A program made the translations under genes and the position numbers. 64,000 nucleotides of DNA from Actinopolyspora mortivallis DSM 44261 (GTDB taxonomy: Bacteria > Actinomycetota > Actinomycetes > Mycobacteriales > Pseudonocardiaceae), in assembly GCF_000384035.1 (NCBI RefSeq), contig NZ_KB913024.1, forward strand, positions 563,317 to 627,316, read 5' to 3'. Positions 37,611 through 48,226 of the stretch are shown here, in pieces. Numbering within the stretch: the first letter of the stretch is position 1; each line of letters starts with the position of its first letter. Below the pieces are notes generated by a model. The model did no database searches. It had not been told where the DNA came from and saw only the letters and a program-made list of their open reading frames with translations.

Positions 37611-38262
37611 TTCGTGTTCCTTTTGGCCCGGTTGAGTATAGGAAAAGGTCGAACACTTCGACGTGAAGCGGTTTTCTGATGTTTTTCTGTCGAAAACACC
37701 CATGTGCGGAGTTGTTGGATCCCGGATCTGAAGGTGGGGAGTGAGGTATATGAGACAAGGGAGCTTCCCGGGAGGGCTGTGGAATTTTTCCGTTTTTTCC
37801 TTTTCCTGTCTGTGGGATGATTTCGGCGCCTTTCAGTGTTCGCGACGAAACTAGTGATTCGGGGAATATGGAGTCAATGAACTCGCTGACCGCTCGCACG
37901 AAGAGACGAGTCGCATCGTGCGTCCTCCACGTGACGGCGGCCCCAGGAGAGGGCGAGCGCCTCCGGTGGCACGAGAAAATATGTGATATTCATCACTGAT
38001 GTGCGGTGTCGTGGTGGTCCCTCGGGTACGAGTGACTGTCCAACCACGTCTTGTGCTGCTCCACATTGATCAATTAGCTTGTCTGACCGGGTGACGGTTG
38101 ATCGCCTGATCGGTCGATCGACTGTGGTTACCCTCCGAGCTGATCACGATCACGTTCGAAGCCGTACTGGGGCGAGTTCGTTGGGGCGAGTTCCAAACGC
38201 GGGTGTCTGACTGGTCTGACTGCGCGGGCAGGAATGTGTGACATGCGGCTAATTGGTGGTGT
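37611..38262. other. 652-bp AT-richer control region upstream of the encapsulin cluster
   Basis: A long non-coding stretch, clearly poorer in GC than the genes to its right. It holds a CRP-type palindrome at 37982-37997, a 10-bp palindrome ATTGATCAAT at 38065-38074, and two direct copies of GGGGCGAGTTC (38169-38179 and 38183-38193, 14 bp apart). Short frames on both strands have no plausible start signals or family likeness. It must hold the promoter of the MFS operon (left) and of the encapsulin operon (right). Confidence 0.5.
37982..37997. promoter_or_regulatory. CRP/cAMP-receptor-type binding site
   Basis: TGTGATATTCATCACT matches the TGTGA-N6-TCACA consensus of CRP proteins at nine of ten positions. 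It lies about 265 nt upstream of the first shell gene and about 370 nt upstream of the MFS start. Actinobacterial CRP proteins use the same consensus. It suggests cAMP-dependent control of the terpene compartment. Confidence 0.55.
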
Positions 38263-39684
38263 GTGGTGACGAGTACGGAGTCGGTTCCCGGTCCGATGGA
38301 CGGTGCCGAGCAGTCGCCGTTGAGCCTGGGCACGGCGGCGGCGCGGAACCTGTCGACGACGACGAAGACCCCGCCGCAGATGCAGTCGATCACCTCGCGG
38401 TGGTTGCTGCGCCTGCTGCCGTGGGTGCAGGCCTCGGGCGGGGCCTACCGGGTGAACCGACGGTTGACCTACCAGCTGGGCGACGGGCTGGTGACGTTTT
38501 CCAACACCGGCGCGACGGTGCGGGTGATCCCCGGCGAACTGCGGGAACTGCCCGCACTGCGCGGCTTCGACGACACCACGGTGCTGGAGGGCCTGGCCGA
38601 GCGTTTCGTGCAGCGCGAGTACGCGGCGGGTGAGGTCATCGCCGAGGAGGGCAGCCCGTCCGAGGAGATCGTGCTCATCGCGCACGGCAAGGTGAACAAA
38701 CTGGGCACCGGTCCCTACGGAGACCAGACGGTACTGGGAGTACTGGCCGGAGGACAGCACTTCGGCGGCCACGTGCTGGCCGAGGACGGCGGCACCTGGG
38801 GGTTCACCGCCAAGGCCGTGACACCGTGCACGGTGTTAACCCTGCCGCGTCAGTCCGCCCGCGAGGTGGTGGACCGCTCCGAGACGCTGCGTACCCACCT
38901 GGAGCGGGTCCAGGCCGAACCTCGGGGCGCGCACAACGACGACGGCGAGGCCGCCGTCTCCGTGGCCTCCGGCCACGCCGGTGAACCGGAACTGCCGGGC
39001 ACGTTCGTCGACTACGAGCTCAAGCCCCGCGAGTACGAGCTCAGCGTGGCCCAGACGGTGCTGCGGGTGCACACCCGGGTGGCGGACCTGTACAACGAGC
39101 CGATGGACCAGGTGGAGCAGCAGCTGCGGCTGACCATCCAGGAACTGCGCGAGGAGCAGGAGAAGGAGCTGGTCACCAACCGCGAGTTCGGCCTGCTGCA
39201 CAACGCCGACCTGCGCCAGCGCATCCACACCCGCACCGGTCCGCCCACCCCGGACGACATGGACGAGCTGCTGTCGCTGGTCTGGAAGGACCCCGGTTTC
39301 TTCCTGGCACACCCGAGGGCCATCGCCGCGTTCGGTCGCGAGTGCAGCCGTCGCGGGTTGTACCCGTCCAGTGTGGAGATCGGTGGACACCACGTGCCCG
39401 CCTGGCGCGGTGTACCGCTGTTCCCCTGCAACAAGCTGCCGATGAGCAGCCAGCGCACCACCTCGATCATGCTGATGCGTACCGGCGAGGCCAACCAGGG
39501 CGTGGTCGGGCTGCACCAGACCGGGCTGCCCGACGAGTACGAGCCGGGCCTGTCGGTGCGGTTCATGGGCATCAACGAGAAGGCGTTGATCTCGTATCTG
39601 GTGTCCACCTACTACTCCGCCGCGGTGCTGGTGCCCGACGCGCTGGCGGTGCTGGACGACGTCGAGACCGGCAGGGAAGACTGA
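38263..39684 (+). CDS. Family 2B encapsulin shell protein A (cyclic-nucleotide-domain type)
   Basis: A 473-residue HK97-fold shell protein with a cyclic-nucleotide-binding-like domain inserted in it. The N-arm [20 protein letters not shown] and [19 protein letters not shown] come first. The CNB-like domain spans about residues 101-216, with its cassette [14 protein letters not shown] at 166-179 lacking both the Glu and the Arg normally needed for cAMP. The capsid core resumes with [20 protein letters not shown] and [16 protein letters not shown]. There is no DNA-binding helix-turn-helix, so it is not a CRP regulator. GTG at 38263 or the adjacent GTG at 38266 starts it. Its stop is 3 nt before the geosmin synthase start. 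Confidence 0.9.
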   Translation: MVTSTESVPGPMDGAEQSPLSLGTAAARNLSTTTKTPPQMQSITSRWLLRLLPWVQASGGAYRVNRRLTYQLGDGLVTFSNTGATVRVIPGELRELPALRGFDDTTVLEGLAERFVQREYAAGEVIAEEGSPSEEIVLIAHGKVNKLGTGPYGDQTVLGVLAGGQHFGGHVLAEDGGTWGFTAKAVTPCTVLTLPRQSAREVVDRSETLRTHLERVQAEPRGAHNDDGEAAVSVASGHAGEPELPGTFVDYELKPREYELSVAQTVLRVHTRVADLYNEPMDQVEQQLRLTIQELREEQEKELVTNREFGLLHNADLRQRIHTRTGPPTPDDMDELLSLVWKDPGFFLAHPRAIAAFGRECSRRGLYPSSVEIGGHHVPAWRGVPLFPCNKLPMSSQRTTSIMLMRTGEANQGVVGLHQTGLPDEYEPGLSVRFMGINEKALISYLVSTYYSAAVLVPDALAVLDDVETGRED

Positions 39685-42030
<2,346 letters not shown>

Positions 42031-42080
42031 GCCGTCGGCGACTACCTCCTTTCCGACCCCACACGCGACGAGTGAGACAC

Positions 42081-43493
42081 ATGACCGAGATCGCACCGAA
42101 CGCGGCGGCCACCCCGGAACCCGAGGGCCGGGAGCGGCTCAGCCTGGGCACGGCCGCGGCCCGCAACCTGGCCACCACCACGAAAACCCCACCGCAGATG
42201 CGCTCGATCAGTCCACGGTGGCTGCTGCGCATGCTGCCGTGGGTCGAGACCACCAGCGGCTCCTACCGGGTCAACCGACGGTTGACCTACCAGCTCGGCG
42301 ACGGACGCCTGACGTTCTCCAACACCGGCGACCGGGTTCGCGTGCTGCCCCCGGAGTTGCGCGAAATCCCGTGCCTGCGGGAGCTCGACGACGAGACGGT
42401 GCTCGCCGCGCTGGCCGAACGGTTCACCCAGCACCACTACGCCCCGGGCGAGAACATCACCACCGTGGGCGCGCCCGCCGAGGAGCTGGTGCTGCTGGCC
42501 CACGGCAAGGTCAACACCCGCACCCCCGGCCCCTACGGGGGAGAAACCTCGCGGGACGTGCTCGCCGACGGTGACTACCTCGGAGAACACGTCCTCACCG
42601 GCGGCCGGGACACCTGGCCCGTCACGGCCACCGCGCTGACGCCGTGCATCGTGCTGACCCTGTCCCGTCGCGCCGTGGAGGAGCTCACCGAGCGCTCCGA
42701 GGTGCTGCGCACCCACCTCGACCGGGTGCGCGACCACACCCCACCCGCGCACAACAAGCACGGCGAAGCAGCCATGTGGCTGGCCTCCGGCCACGACGGC
42801 GAGCCCGAGCTGCCCGGCACGTTCGTCGACTACGAGCTCACCCCCCGCGAGTACGAGCTCAGCGTGGCCCAGACTGTGCTGCGGGTGCACACCCGGGTCA
42901 GTGACCTGTACAACCAGCCGATGAACCAGCTCGACCAACAGCTGCGACTCACGGTCGAGGAGCTGCGGGAGCGGCAGGAGGCGGACCTGGTCACCAACCG
43001 CGAGTTCGGGCTGCTGCACAACGCCGACCTGCGCCAGCGCATCCAGACCACCGGCGGTCCGCCCACTCCGGGTGATCTCGACGAGCTGCTGTCCCGGCGC
43101 CGCAAGTCCGAGTTCTTCCTCGCCCACCCCCGGACCATCGCCGCGTTCGGCCGCGAGTGCACCCGCCGGGGCGTCTACCCGGACAGCGTCGAGGTGCACG
43201 GCACCCGCATGACCGCCTGGCGCGGCGTTCCGCTGCTGCCCTGCGACAAGATCCCCGTCAGCGACACCGGAACCAGCTCGGTACTGGTACTGCGCACCGG
43301 GGAGAAACACCAAGGGGTGGTCGGGTTGCACCAGACCGGCATCCCCGACGAGTACGCCCCCGGTCTCAACGTGCGGTTCATGGGCATCAACAGCCAGGCC
43401 GTCACGTCGTACCTGGTCAGCGCATACTACTCCGCTGCCGTGCTCACTCCCGACGCGCTCGGCGTGTTGGAGAACGTCGAGATCGCCCGGTGA
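42081..43493 (+). CDS. Family 2B encapsulin shell protein B (cyclic-nucleotide-domain type)
   Basis: A 470-residue paralogue of shell protein A, alignable without gaps over most of its length ([20 protein letters not shown] at 20-39; [20 protein letters not shown] at 245-264; [16 protein letters not shown]). The inserted CNB-like domain spans about 101-216. Its cassette [14 protein letters not shown] keeps the Glu (Glu169) but not the Pro-Arg that grips the phosphate in CRP and PKA. ATG at 42081 with a weak GAGTGAG upstream; an open frame before it overlaps geoA and is not real. Two different shell proteins in one operon suggest a mixed-subunit compartment. Confidence 0.9.
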   Translation: MTEIAPNAAATPEPEGRERLSLGTAAARNLATTTKTPPQMRSISPRWLLRMLPWVETTSGSYRVNRRLTYQLGDGRLTFSNTGDRVRVLPPELREIPCLRELDDETVLAALAERFTQHHYAPGENITTVGAPAEELVLLAHGKVNTRTPGPYGGETSRDVLADGDYLGEHVLTGGRDTWPVTATALTPCIVLTLSRRAVEELTERSEVLRTHLDRVRDHTPPAHNKHGEAAMWLASGHDGEPELPGTFVDYELTPREYELSVAQTVLRVHTRVSDLYNQPMNQLDQQLRLTVEELRERQEADLVTNREFGLLHNADLRQRIQTTGGPPTPGDLDELLSRRRKSEFFLAHPRTIAAFGRECTRRGVYPDSVEVHGTRMTAWRGVPLLPCDKIPVSDTGTSSVLVLRTGEKHQGVVGLHQTGIPDEYAPGLNVRFMGINSQAVTSYLVSAYYSAAVLTPDALGVLENVEIAR

Positions 43494-43506
43494 AAGGAAC
43501 GCTCCC

Positions 43507-44550
43507 ATGGCCACCCCCGAGGTGTTCCCGCACGCCGCCCCGGCCCGGCGGGCCTACCAGGCCCTGAGCGACGCGCGCGACCGGGTCGACCCGGCGCTGC
43601 GCTCGGCCGTCGACACGCTGCCCGAGGACATGCGCCACATCGCCCGGTACCAGTTCGGCTGGATCGACGAACACGGTGGGCTCAGCGAGACCTCCGGCGG
43701 CAAGGCACTGCGTCCCGCGCTGGTTCTGCTCGCCGCCGAGGCCGTCGGTGGCACCGTCGAGCAGGCCCTGCCCGCGGCGGTCGCCGTCGAACTCGTACAC
43801 AACTTCTCGCTGATCCACGACGACGTCATCGACACCGACGCCACGCGCCGCCACCGCCCCACGGCCTGGAGCGTGTTCGGGGCCAGCGCGGCGATCCTGG
43901 CCGGTGACTCCCTGCTCTCGCTGGCCTCCGGGGTACTCGCCGACAGTGAGCACCCGGCCGCCCTGTCCGGCATCCGCCTGCTCAACACCACTGTCCAGGA
44001 ACTCGTTCAGGGGCAGGTCACGGATCTGGCCTTCGAGCAGCGTGATGATGTCGACGTCGCCGAGTGCCAGCGCATGGCCGAAGCCAAGACCGCCGCGCTG
44101 CTGGCGAGCGCCTGTGAACTCGGGGCCCGGTACGCCGGTGCCGACCCACGGCGAACCGAACACCTGCGCCGCTTCGGCCACGACCTCGGGCTGGCCTTCC
44201 AGCACGTCGACGACCTGCTCGGCATCTGGGGTGACCCCGACACCACCGGCAAACCCGCCTACTCCGACCTGCACGCCCGCAAGAAGACCCTGCCCGTGGT
44301 GTTCGCGCTGAACTCGGAGACCCCCGCCGGGCGGCGACTCGCCGCGCACTACCACCATCCTCCGAACGCGGAAACCGACCTGACCGCCACCGCCGAGCTC
44401 GTCGACATCGCGGGAGGGCGCTCCTGGAGTCACACCCAGGCCGACCGGCTGCTCACCAGTGCCCTGGGCCACCTCGACGCGGCCGGTCCCACAGCCCGGG
44501 CCGAGGAACTGACCGCGCTCGCCCATCTCGTCACCCAGCGCGACCACTAG
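43507..44550 (+). CDS. Polyprenyl diphosphate synthase (short-chain type)
   Basis: A 347-residue trans-prenyltransferase. The first Asp-rich motif is IHDDVIDTDATRRHRPT (Asp105, Asp106, Asp109) and the second is HVDDLLGIWGD (Asp235-236), with GGKALRPALVLLAAEA and QGQVTDLAFE in family positions. It condenses DMAPP or GPP with IPP; chain length is not certain but farnesyl diphosphate would feed the geosmin synthase encoded 1.5 kb upstream. ATG at 43507 has GAAAGGAA upstream and lies 13 nt after shell gene B. Residues 1-40 are not conserved in the family and could carry a shell-docking signal. Confidence 0.93.
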   Translation: MATPEVFPHAAPARRAYQALSDARDRVDPALRSAVDTLPEDMRHIARYQFGWIDEHGGLSETSGGKALRPALVLLAAEAVGGTVEQALPAAVAVELVHNFSLIHDDVIDTDATRRHRPTAWSVFGASAAILAGDSLLSLASGVLADSEHPAALSGIRLLNTTVQELVQGQVTDLAFEQRDDVDVAECQRMAEAKTAALLASACELGARYAGADPRRTEHLRRFGHDLGLAFQHVDDLLGIWGDPDTTGKPAYSDLHARKKTLPVVFALNSETPAGRRLAAHYHHPPNAETDLTATAELVDIAGGRSWSHTQADRLLTSALGHLDAAGPTARAEELTALAHLVTQRDH

Positions 44551-44689
44551 GCGCTCTCCGGCCCGTTGTTCGTGCCGAGCCGTCTCGCGAGGTTGGTTTC
44601 ACTGCGCTGAGTCCGACTGGATTGCGATCTGAACGGACATACTTCGGATTCCCGCACCCCAGAAGCCTTCATTCCGCTGCGGCCTGGCA

Positions 44690-44743
44690 CACCGCTGACC
44701 TTCGACCGTGTGGGGTACTTCGTATGGTCGAAGGCCAGCGGTG
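44690..44743. terminator. Long stem-loop after the encapsulin operon
   Basis: CACCGCTGACCTTCGACC (44690-44707) pairs with GGTCGAAGGCCAGCGGTG (44726-44743): 18 positions with one mismatch around an 18-nt loop. It is 140 nt after the polyprenyl synthase stop and 47 nt beyond the end of the minus-strand membrane gene, so it could stop transcription from both sides. A small mobile-repeat origin is an alternative. Confidence 0.6.
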
Positions 44744-44790
44744 GACGTTCTCGGCCTCGTCAGTGTAGTGATCTACCGCTGGTTCAGCGA

Positions 44791-45039
44791 TCAACGTTCC
44801 TGACGAATAATGACTGCCTCTACCCGTAGCCCAGTACCGATGATGGTTAGTACAAGGGCGAGCATGTTTGCCCATTGAGCAGTGGTTCCGGCTGCGATGA
44901 CTTGCGAGAAGATGATGAGAAACGCGGTGAGCAGGGCCACGAAACCGAGAGTGGCCCTGCTGCCTGCTGTGTCGGATGGCTTGAACTTGTCAGTCAGGTT
45001 GGCGATTATGGGGTCCTTGCAGAATGGGTGTGTTGGCAT
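44791..45039 (-). CDS. Small two-helix membrane protein with IS-derived N-terminus
   Basis: 82 residues. After a polar lead (NLTDKFKPSDTAGSRA), two hydrophobic segments ATLGFVALLTAFLIIFSQVIA (as two runs) and QWANMLALVLTIIGTGL are separated by a short AGTTA turn, ending VEAVIIRQER. The first about ten codons (MPTHPFCKDP) are encoded by the left end of the adjacent IS remnant, so the present start is probably not the original one. The family is not recognised. Confidence 0.45.
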   Translation of the reverse strand: MPTHPFCKDPIIANLTDKFKPSDTAGSRATLGFVALLTAFLIIFSQVIAAGTTAQWANMLALVLTIIGTGLRVEAVIIRQER

Positions 45040-45598
45040 GCTGGGTGTGGGACGAGGTGCTGCTGGCCCGGCTGCGGGCGGCGGATCGGTTGGATGTCTC
45101 CCGGGCGGTGGTGGACTCGTCCTCCGTTCCGGCCAAGCGGGGACGTGCTAGCCCACAAGTGGGGCCGAGCCCGGTTGACCGAGGCCGACCGGGCTCGAAA
45201 CACCATGTGCTCACCGAGGCGGTCGGCACACCGGGGGCAGTGCGCTCCCCCGGGCCGGTCGGCACGATCTGACACAGCTGCCCGGGATGGTGCAGACCCT
45301 GTCGGCTGTGGTGGCCACACCGGACGAACTGCTCGGTGACACGGCCTACGACTCCCACACCTGCCGTGACGCCCTGACCAGTCAGGGCATCACACCCCGG
45401 CTCGGGAACCGCACACGTGTCCACGGGTCCGGACTCGGCAGGCTGCGCCGGGTCGTCGAAGCCGCCCTCGCCTGACTCCACGGAGCCCGCACACTCCACA
45501 TCCAGTGGGAGACCCGCGACGACATGCACAAGGCCCTGCTCCCACTCGACCACTGCATGATCCTCGCCCGCAAACACCCCGCAGTCTGAAAGCACCCC
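45010..45598 (+). mobile_element. Decayed IS5-family element, about 590 bp
   Basis: The ends are imperfect inverted repeats: GGGGTCCTTGCAGAATG (45010-45026) against the complement of CAGTCTGAAAGCACCCC (45582-45598), 14 of 17 matching. The interior is a damaged transposase gene shorter than a complete copy should be. No clean target duplication is seen. It is unrelated to the IS at 34827-35790. Confidence 0.65.
45024..45589 (+). pseudogene. Frameshifted, internally deleted IS5-type transposase remnant
   Basis: Fragments typical of the actinobacterial IS5 group can be read across different frames: DEVLLARLRAADRLDVSRAVVDSS (in two pieces), then after a frameshift GPSPVDRGRPGSKHHVLTEA, then TPDELLGDTAYDSHTCRDAL and HGSGLGRLRRVVEAALA followed by TGA, and finally LHGARTLHIQWETRDDMHKAL to a last TGA at 45587. 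At least one frameshift, an internal stop and an internal loss make it inactive. Confidence 0.8.
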
Positions 45599-45714
45599 TT
45601 AGGCAAAATTGGCCGCCCCTGTCGTGAGGGCCGCTCCCCCGACCGAAACGGGCACGAACTGTCGGGCGGCCGTGGTGGCGAACCCCTAGTTTCGAGTGCG
45701 GAAGGGAGGCCACC

Positions 45715-46581
45715 ATGCTCGACCGGCTCAACGAGGCCATGGATCACCTCGAACGGCACATCGCCGCCGAGGTCGACATCGACGTGCTGGCCAGGATCGC
45801 CCGCACCTCGCCGCACCACTTCCGCCGGATGTTCTCCGCCCTGGCCGGGATCCCGCTGTCGGAGTACGTGCGCAGGCGCAGGCTGACCCTGGCGGCGGGT
45901 GAGGTGCTGGCCGGGCAGCGCTGCCTGCTCGACATCGCCGTCACCTACGGCTACGGGTCCAACGAGGCCTTCGCGCGGGCGTTCCGCGCCGTGCACGGTG
46001 TCGGCCCGGCCGAGGCACGCCGGTCCGGAACGGCACTGACCTCCCAACCACGGATGACGTTTCACCTCACCGTCGAAGGGAGCACACCGATGGAGTACCG
46101 GATCGTCGACAAGCCGGAGTTCCGGCTGCTCGGCTACCGCACCGAGGTGCCGATCGTGCACGAGGGACACAACCAGGCCATCGCCGAGTTCATCGCGAGT
46201 GTCGGCGTCGAACGGTTGGCGCGGTTGAAGCCGCTGTCGGACCAGGAACCGCGCGGCGTCGTCTCCGCCGTGGAACCGCTCGACGCCTCGTCCCGCGCCG
46301 AGGGCAGCCTGGTCGACTACATGCAGGGGGTGGTGTCCTCGGCCTCCGCCCCGGAGGGGGTGGAGGAGCGCGTCGTGCCCGCCGGGAAGTGGGCCGTGTT
46401 CCACACGGTGGGCAAGGCCCCCGAGGCCGCGCAGTACCTGTGGCGGGACGTGTTCACCCAGTGGTTCCCGTCCAACCCCTACCGCAGCGTCGCCGGACCG
46501 GAGATCCTGCGCACCGAGTTCTCCGCGGACGAGACTGACACCTCCTGCGAACTCTGGCTGCCCGTGGAGCACGACGGCTAG
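45715..46581 (+). CDS. AraC-family regulator with GyrI-like effector domain
   Basis: 288 residues. Residues 1-105 form a double AraC HTH (LNEAMDHLERHIAAEVDIDV, GYGSNEAFARAFRAVHGVGPAEAR). Residues about 122-288 form a GyrI-like small-molecule-binding domain (MEYRIVDKPEFRLLGYRTEV at its start, CELWLPVE at its end), as in Rob/BltR-type multidrug-sensing regulators. ATG at 45715 with GGGAGG at 6 nt. It is encoded 152 nt before the aldehyde oxidoreductase operon in the same direction and may control it. Confidence 0.92.
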   Translation: MLDRLNEAMDHLERHIAAEVDIDVLARIARTSPHHFRRMFSALAGIPLSEYVRRRRLTLAAGEVLAGQRCLLDIAVTYGYGSNEAFARAFRAVHGVGPAEARRSGTALTSQPRMTFHLTVEGSTPMEYRIVDKPEFRLLGYRTEVPIVHEGHNQAIAEFIASVGVERLARLKPLSDQEPRGVVSAVEPLDASSRAEGSLVDYMQGVVSSASAPEGVEERVVPAGKWAVFHTVGKAPEAAQYLWRDVFTQWFPSNPYRSVAGPEILRTEFSADETDTSCELWLPVEHDG

Positions 46582-46733
46582 CGTCGCACCAGCGTGGCTC
46601 CCCGGTACCCACACGGGCGCCGGGAGCCGCCGAGGTCGCCCGAATTCGTGGTGGTGGGCGTCACCGCTGTCTCCGTAGGATGATCACCGAACGCTTGCTT
46701 ACCCACCACGAAGCGAGGAAAGGCGCCCGTCGA

Positions 46734-47237
46734 ATGGACGCGGAGATAACACTGCGGGTGGACGGGCAGCGGCGAACGCTGTCGGTGGACACCCGAACCA
46801 CCCTGTTGGACGCGCTGCGCGAGAGACTTGGGGTGATCTCGCCGAAGAAGGGCTGCGACCACGGCCAGTGCGGTGCCTGCACCGTGCTGCTCGACGGCCG
46901 TCGGGTCACCAGCTGCCTGACCCTGGCCGTCGCCCAGGACGGCGCGGAGGTGACCACGGCCGAAGGACTGTCCGAAGGGGATCGTCCGCATCCGGTGCAA
47001 CAGGCCTTTCTGGAGCACGACGGCTTCCAGTGCGGCTACTGCACGCCGGGGCAGGTCTGCTCGGCGGTCGGGATGCTCGACGAGGTCAAGGCCGGCTGGC
47101 CCAGCCACGTCACCGAGAACCTCGAAGAGGAGCCAGACCTCGACGACGAGGAGATCCGGGAACGGATGAGCGGCAACCTCTGCCGCTGCGGCGCCTACAC
47201 CAACATCGTCTCAGCCATCCGAGAGGCCGCGGAGTGA
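46734..47237 (+). CDS. Aldehyde/xanthine oxidoreductase, 2Fe-2S subunit (PaoA-like)
   Basis: 167 residues carrying two [2Fe-2S] clusters: a plant-ferredoxin-type set in [18 protein letters not shown] with a later Cys in RVTSC, and the helical set in [10 protein letters not shown] and NLCRCGAY. It passes electrons from the molybdenum site to FAD. Unlike E. coli PaoA it has no Tat signal at this start. ATG at 46734 has GAGGAAAGG upstream. Its TGA overlaps the GTG of the next gene. Confidence 0.93.
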   Translation: MDAEITLRVDGQRRTLSVDTRTTLLDALRERLGVISPKKGCDHGQCGACTVLLDGRRVTSCLTLAVAQDGAEVTTAEGLSEGDRPHPVQQAFLEHDGFQCGYCTPGQVCSAVGMLDEVKAGWPSHVTENLEEEPDLDDEEIRERMSGNLCRCGAYTNIVSAIREAAE

Positions 47238-48226
47238 AACCCTTCGACTACGAACGCGCGGACGACACCGACGGTGCTATCGCCACCGTCAGCGACGACC
47301 CCACAGCGACGTACCTCGGCGGTGGGACCAACCTCGTCGACCACATGAAACTGGGGGTGGCCGAACCCGGCAAGCTCGTCGACATCACCAAGCTGCCCTA
47401 CGACTTCGTCGAGACACTGCCGGACGGGCGGGTCTCCGTCGGTGCCACGGTCCGCAACAGCGAGCTGGCCGCCTCCCACGTGATCCGGCAGAGCTATCCG
47501 GTGCTGGCCCAGGCCCTGCTGGCCGGGGCCTCCGGGCAGCTGCGCAACCTGGCCACCACCGGCGGCAACCTGGTGCAGCGCACCCGCTGCGCCTACTTCC
47601 AGGACCCCAGCACGCCGTGTAACAAACGCGAACCCGGATCCGGCTGCTCCGCCCTGGAGGGCTGGAACCGCCATCACGCGATCCTCGGCGCCTCCGAGCA
47701 CTGCGTGGCCACCCATCCCTCCGACATGGCGGTCGCCCTGGCCGCGCTCGACGCCACCGTGGTGGTGCGCGGCAGCAACGGGCAACGTCGGATCCCGGTC
47801 ACCGAGCTGCACCGGCTTCCCGGTGACGAGCCCGAACGCGACACCGTGCTCGAACACGGCGAGCTGATCACCTCCGTGGAACTGCCCGCACCCTCGGTCA
47901 GTGCCCGTTCCACCTACCGCAAGGTCCGGGAACGGGCCTCCTACGCCTTCGCCCTGGTCTCCGTGGCCGCGGTCATGGAGGTGGACGAGGGCACCGTCCG
48001 CGACGCCCGCATCGCCCTGGGCGGGGTGGCGCACAAACCCTGGCGGGCCGAGGCCGCCGAGCGGGAACTGCGCGGAACCCCCGCCACCGAGGAGAACTTC
48101 CGGCGGGCGGCCGAGGCGGAACTGGAGCAGGCCGAGTCCCTGCGGGACAACGCCTTCAAGATCCCCATGACCCGTAACACCCTGTGCGCGGTGCTGCGCG
48201 AGCTCACCAGGGAGGACAGAGCATGA
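47234..48226 (+). CDS. Aldehyde/xanthine oxidoreductase, FAD subunit with extra 4Fe-4S site (PaoB-like)
   Basis: 330 residues. FAD-binding segments are [15 protein letters not shown] and [13 protein letters not shown]. The insert [20 protein letters not shown] carries cysteines that bind an additional [4Fe-4S] cluster in PaoB-type subunits, placing this operon in the PaoABC aldehyde oxidoreductase group rather than with simple xanthine dehydrogenases. It starts at GTG 47234 in a GTGA overlap and ends in an ATGA overlap with the large-subunit gene. Confidence 0.92.
   Translation: MKPFDYERADDTDGAIATVSDDPTATYLGGGTNLVDHMKLGVAEPGKLVDITKLPYDFVETLPDGRVSVGATVRNSELAASHVIRQSYPVLAQALLAGASGQLRNLATTGGNLVQRTRCAYFQDPSTPCNKREPGSGCSALEGWNRHHAILGASEHCVATHPSDMAVALAALDATVVVRGSNGQRRIPVTELHRLPGDEPERDTVLEHGELITSVELPAPSVSARSTYRKVRERASYAFALVSVAAVMEVDEGTVRDARIALGGVAHKPWRAEAAERELRGTPATEENFRRAAEAELEQAESLRDNAFKIPMTRNTLCAVLRELTREDRA

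Noticed and set aside
37594-37899. 101-codon minus-strand frame upstream of the MFS gene
   Set aside because: No ribosome site, atypical codon use, and overlap with the MFS start; treated as non-coding leader.
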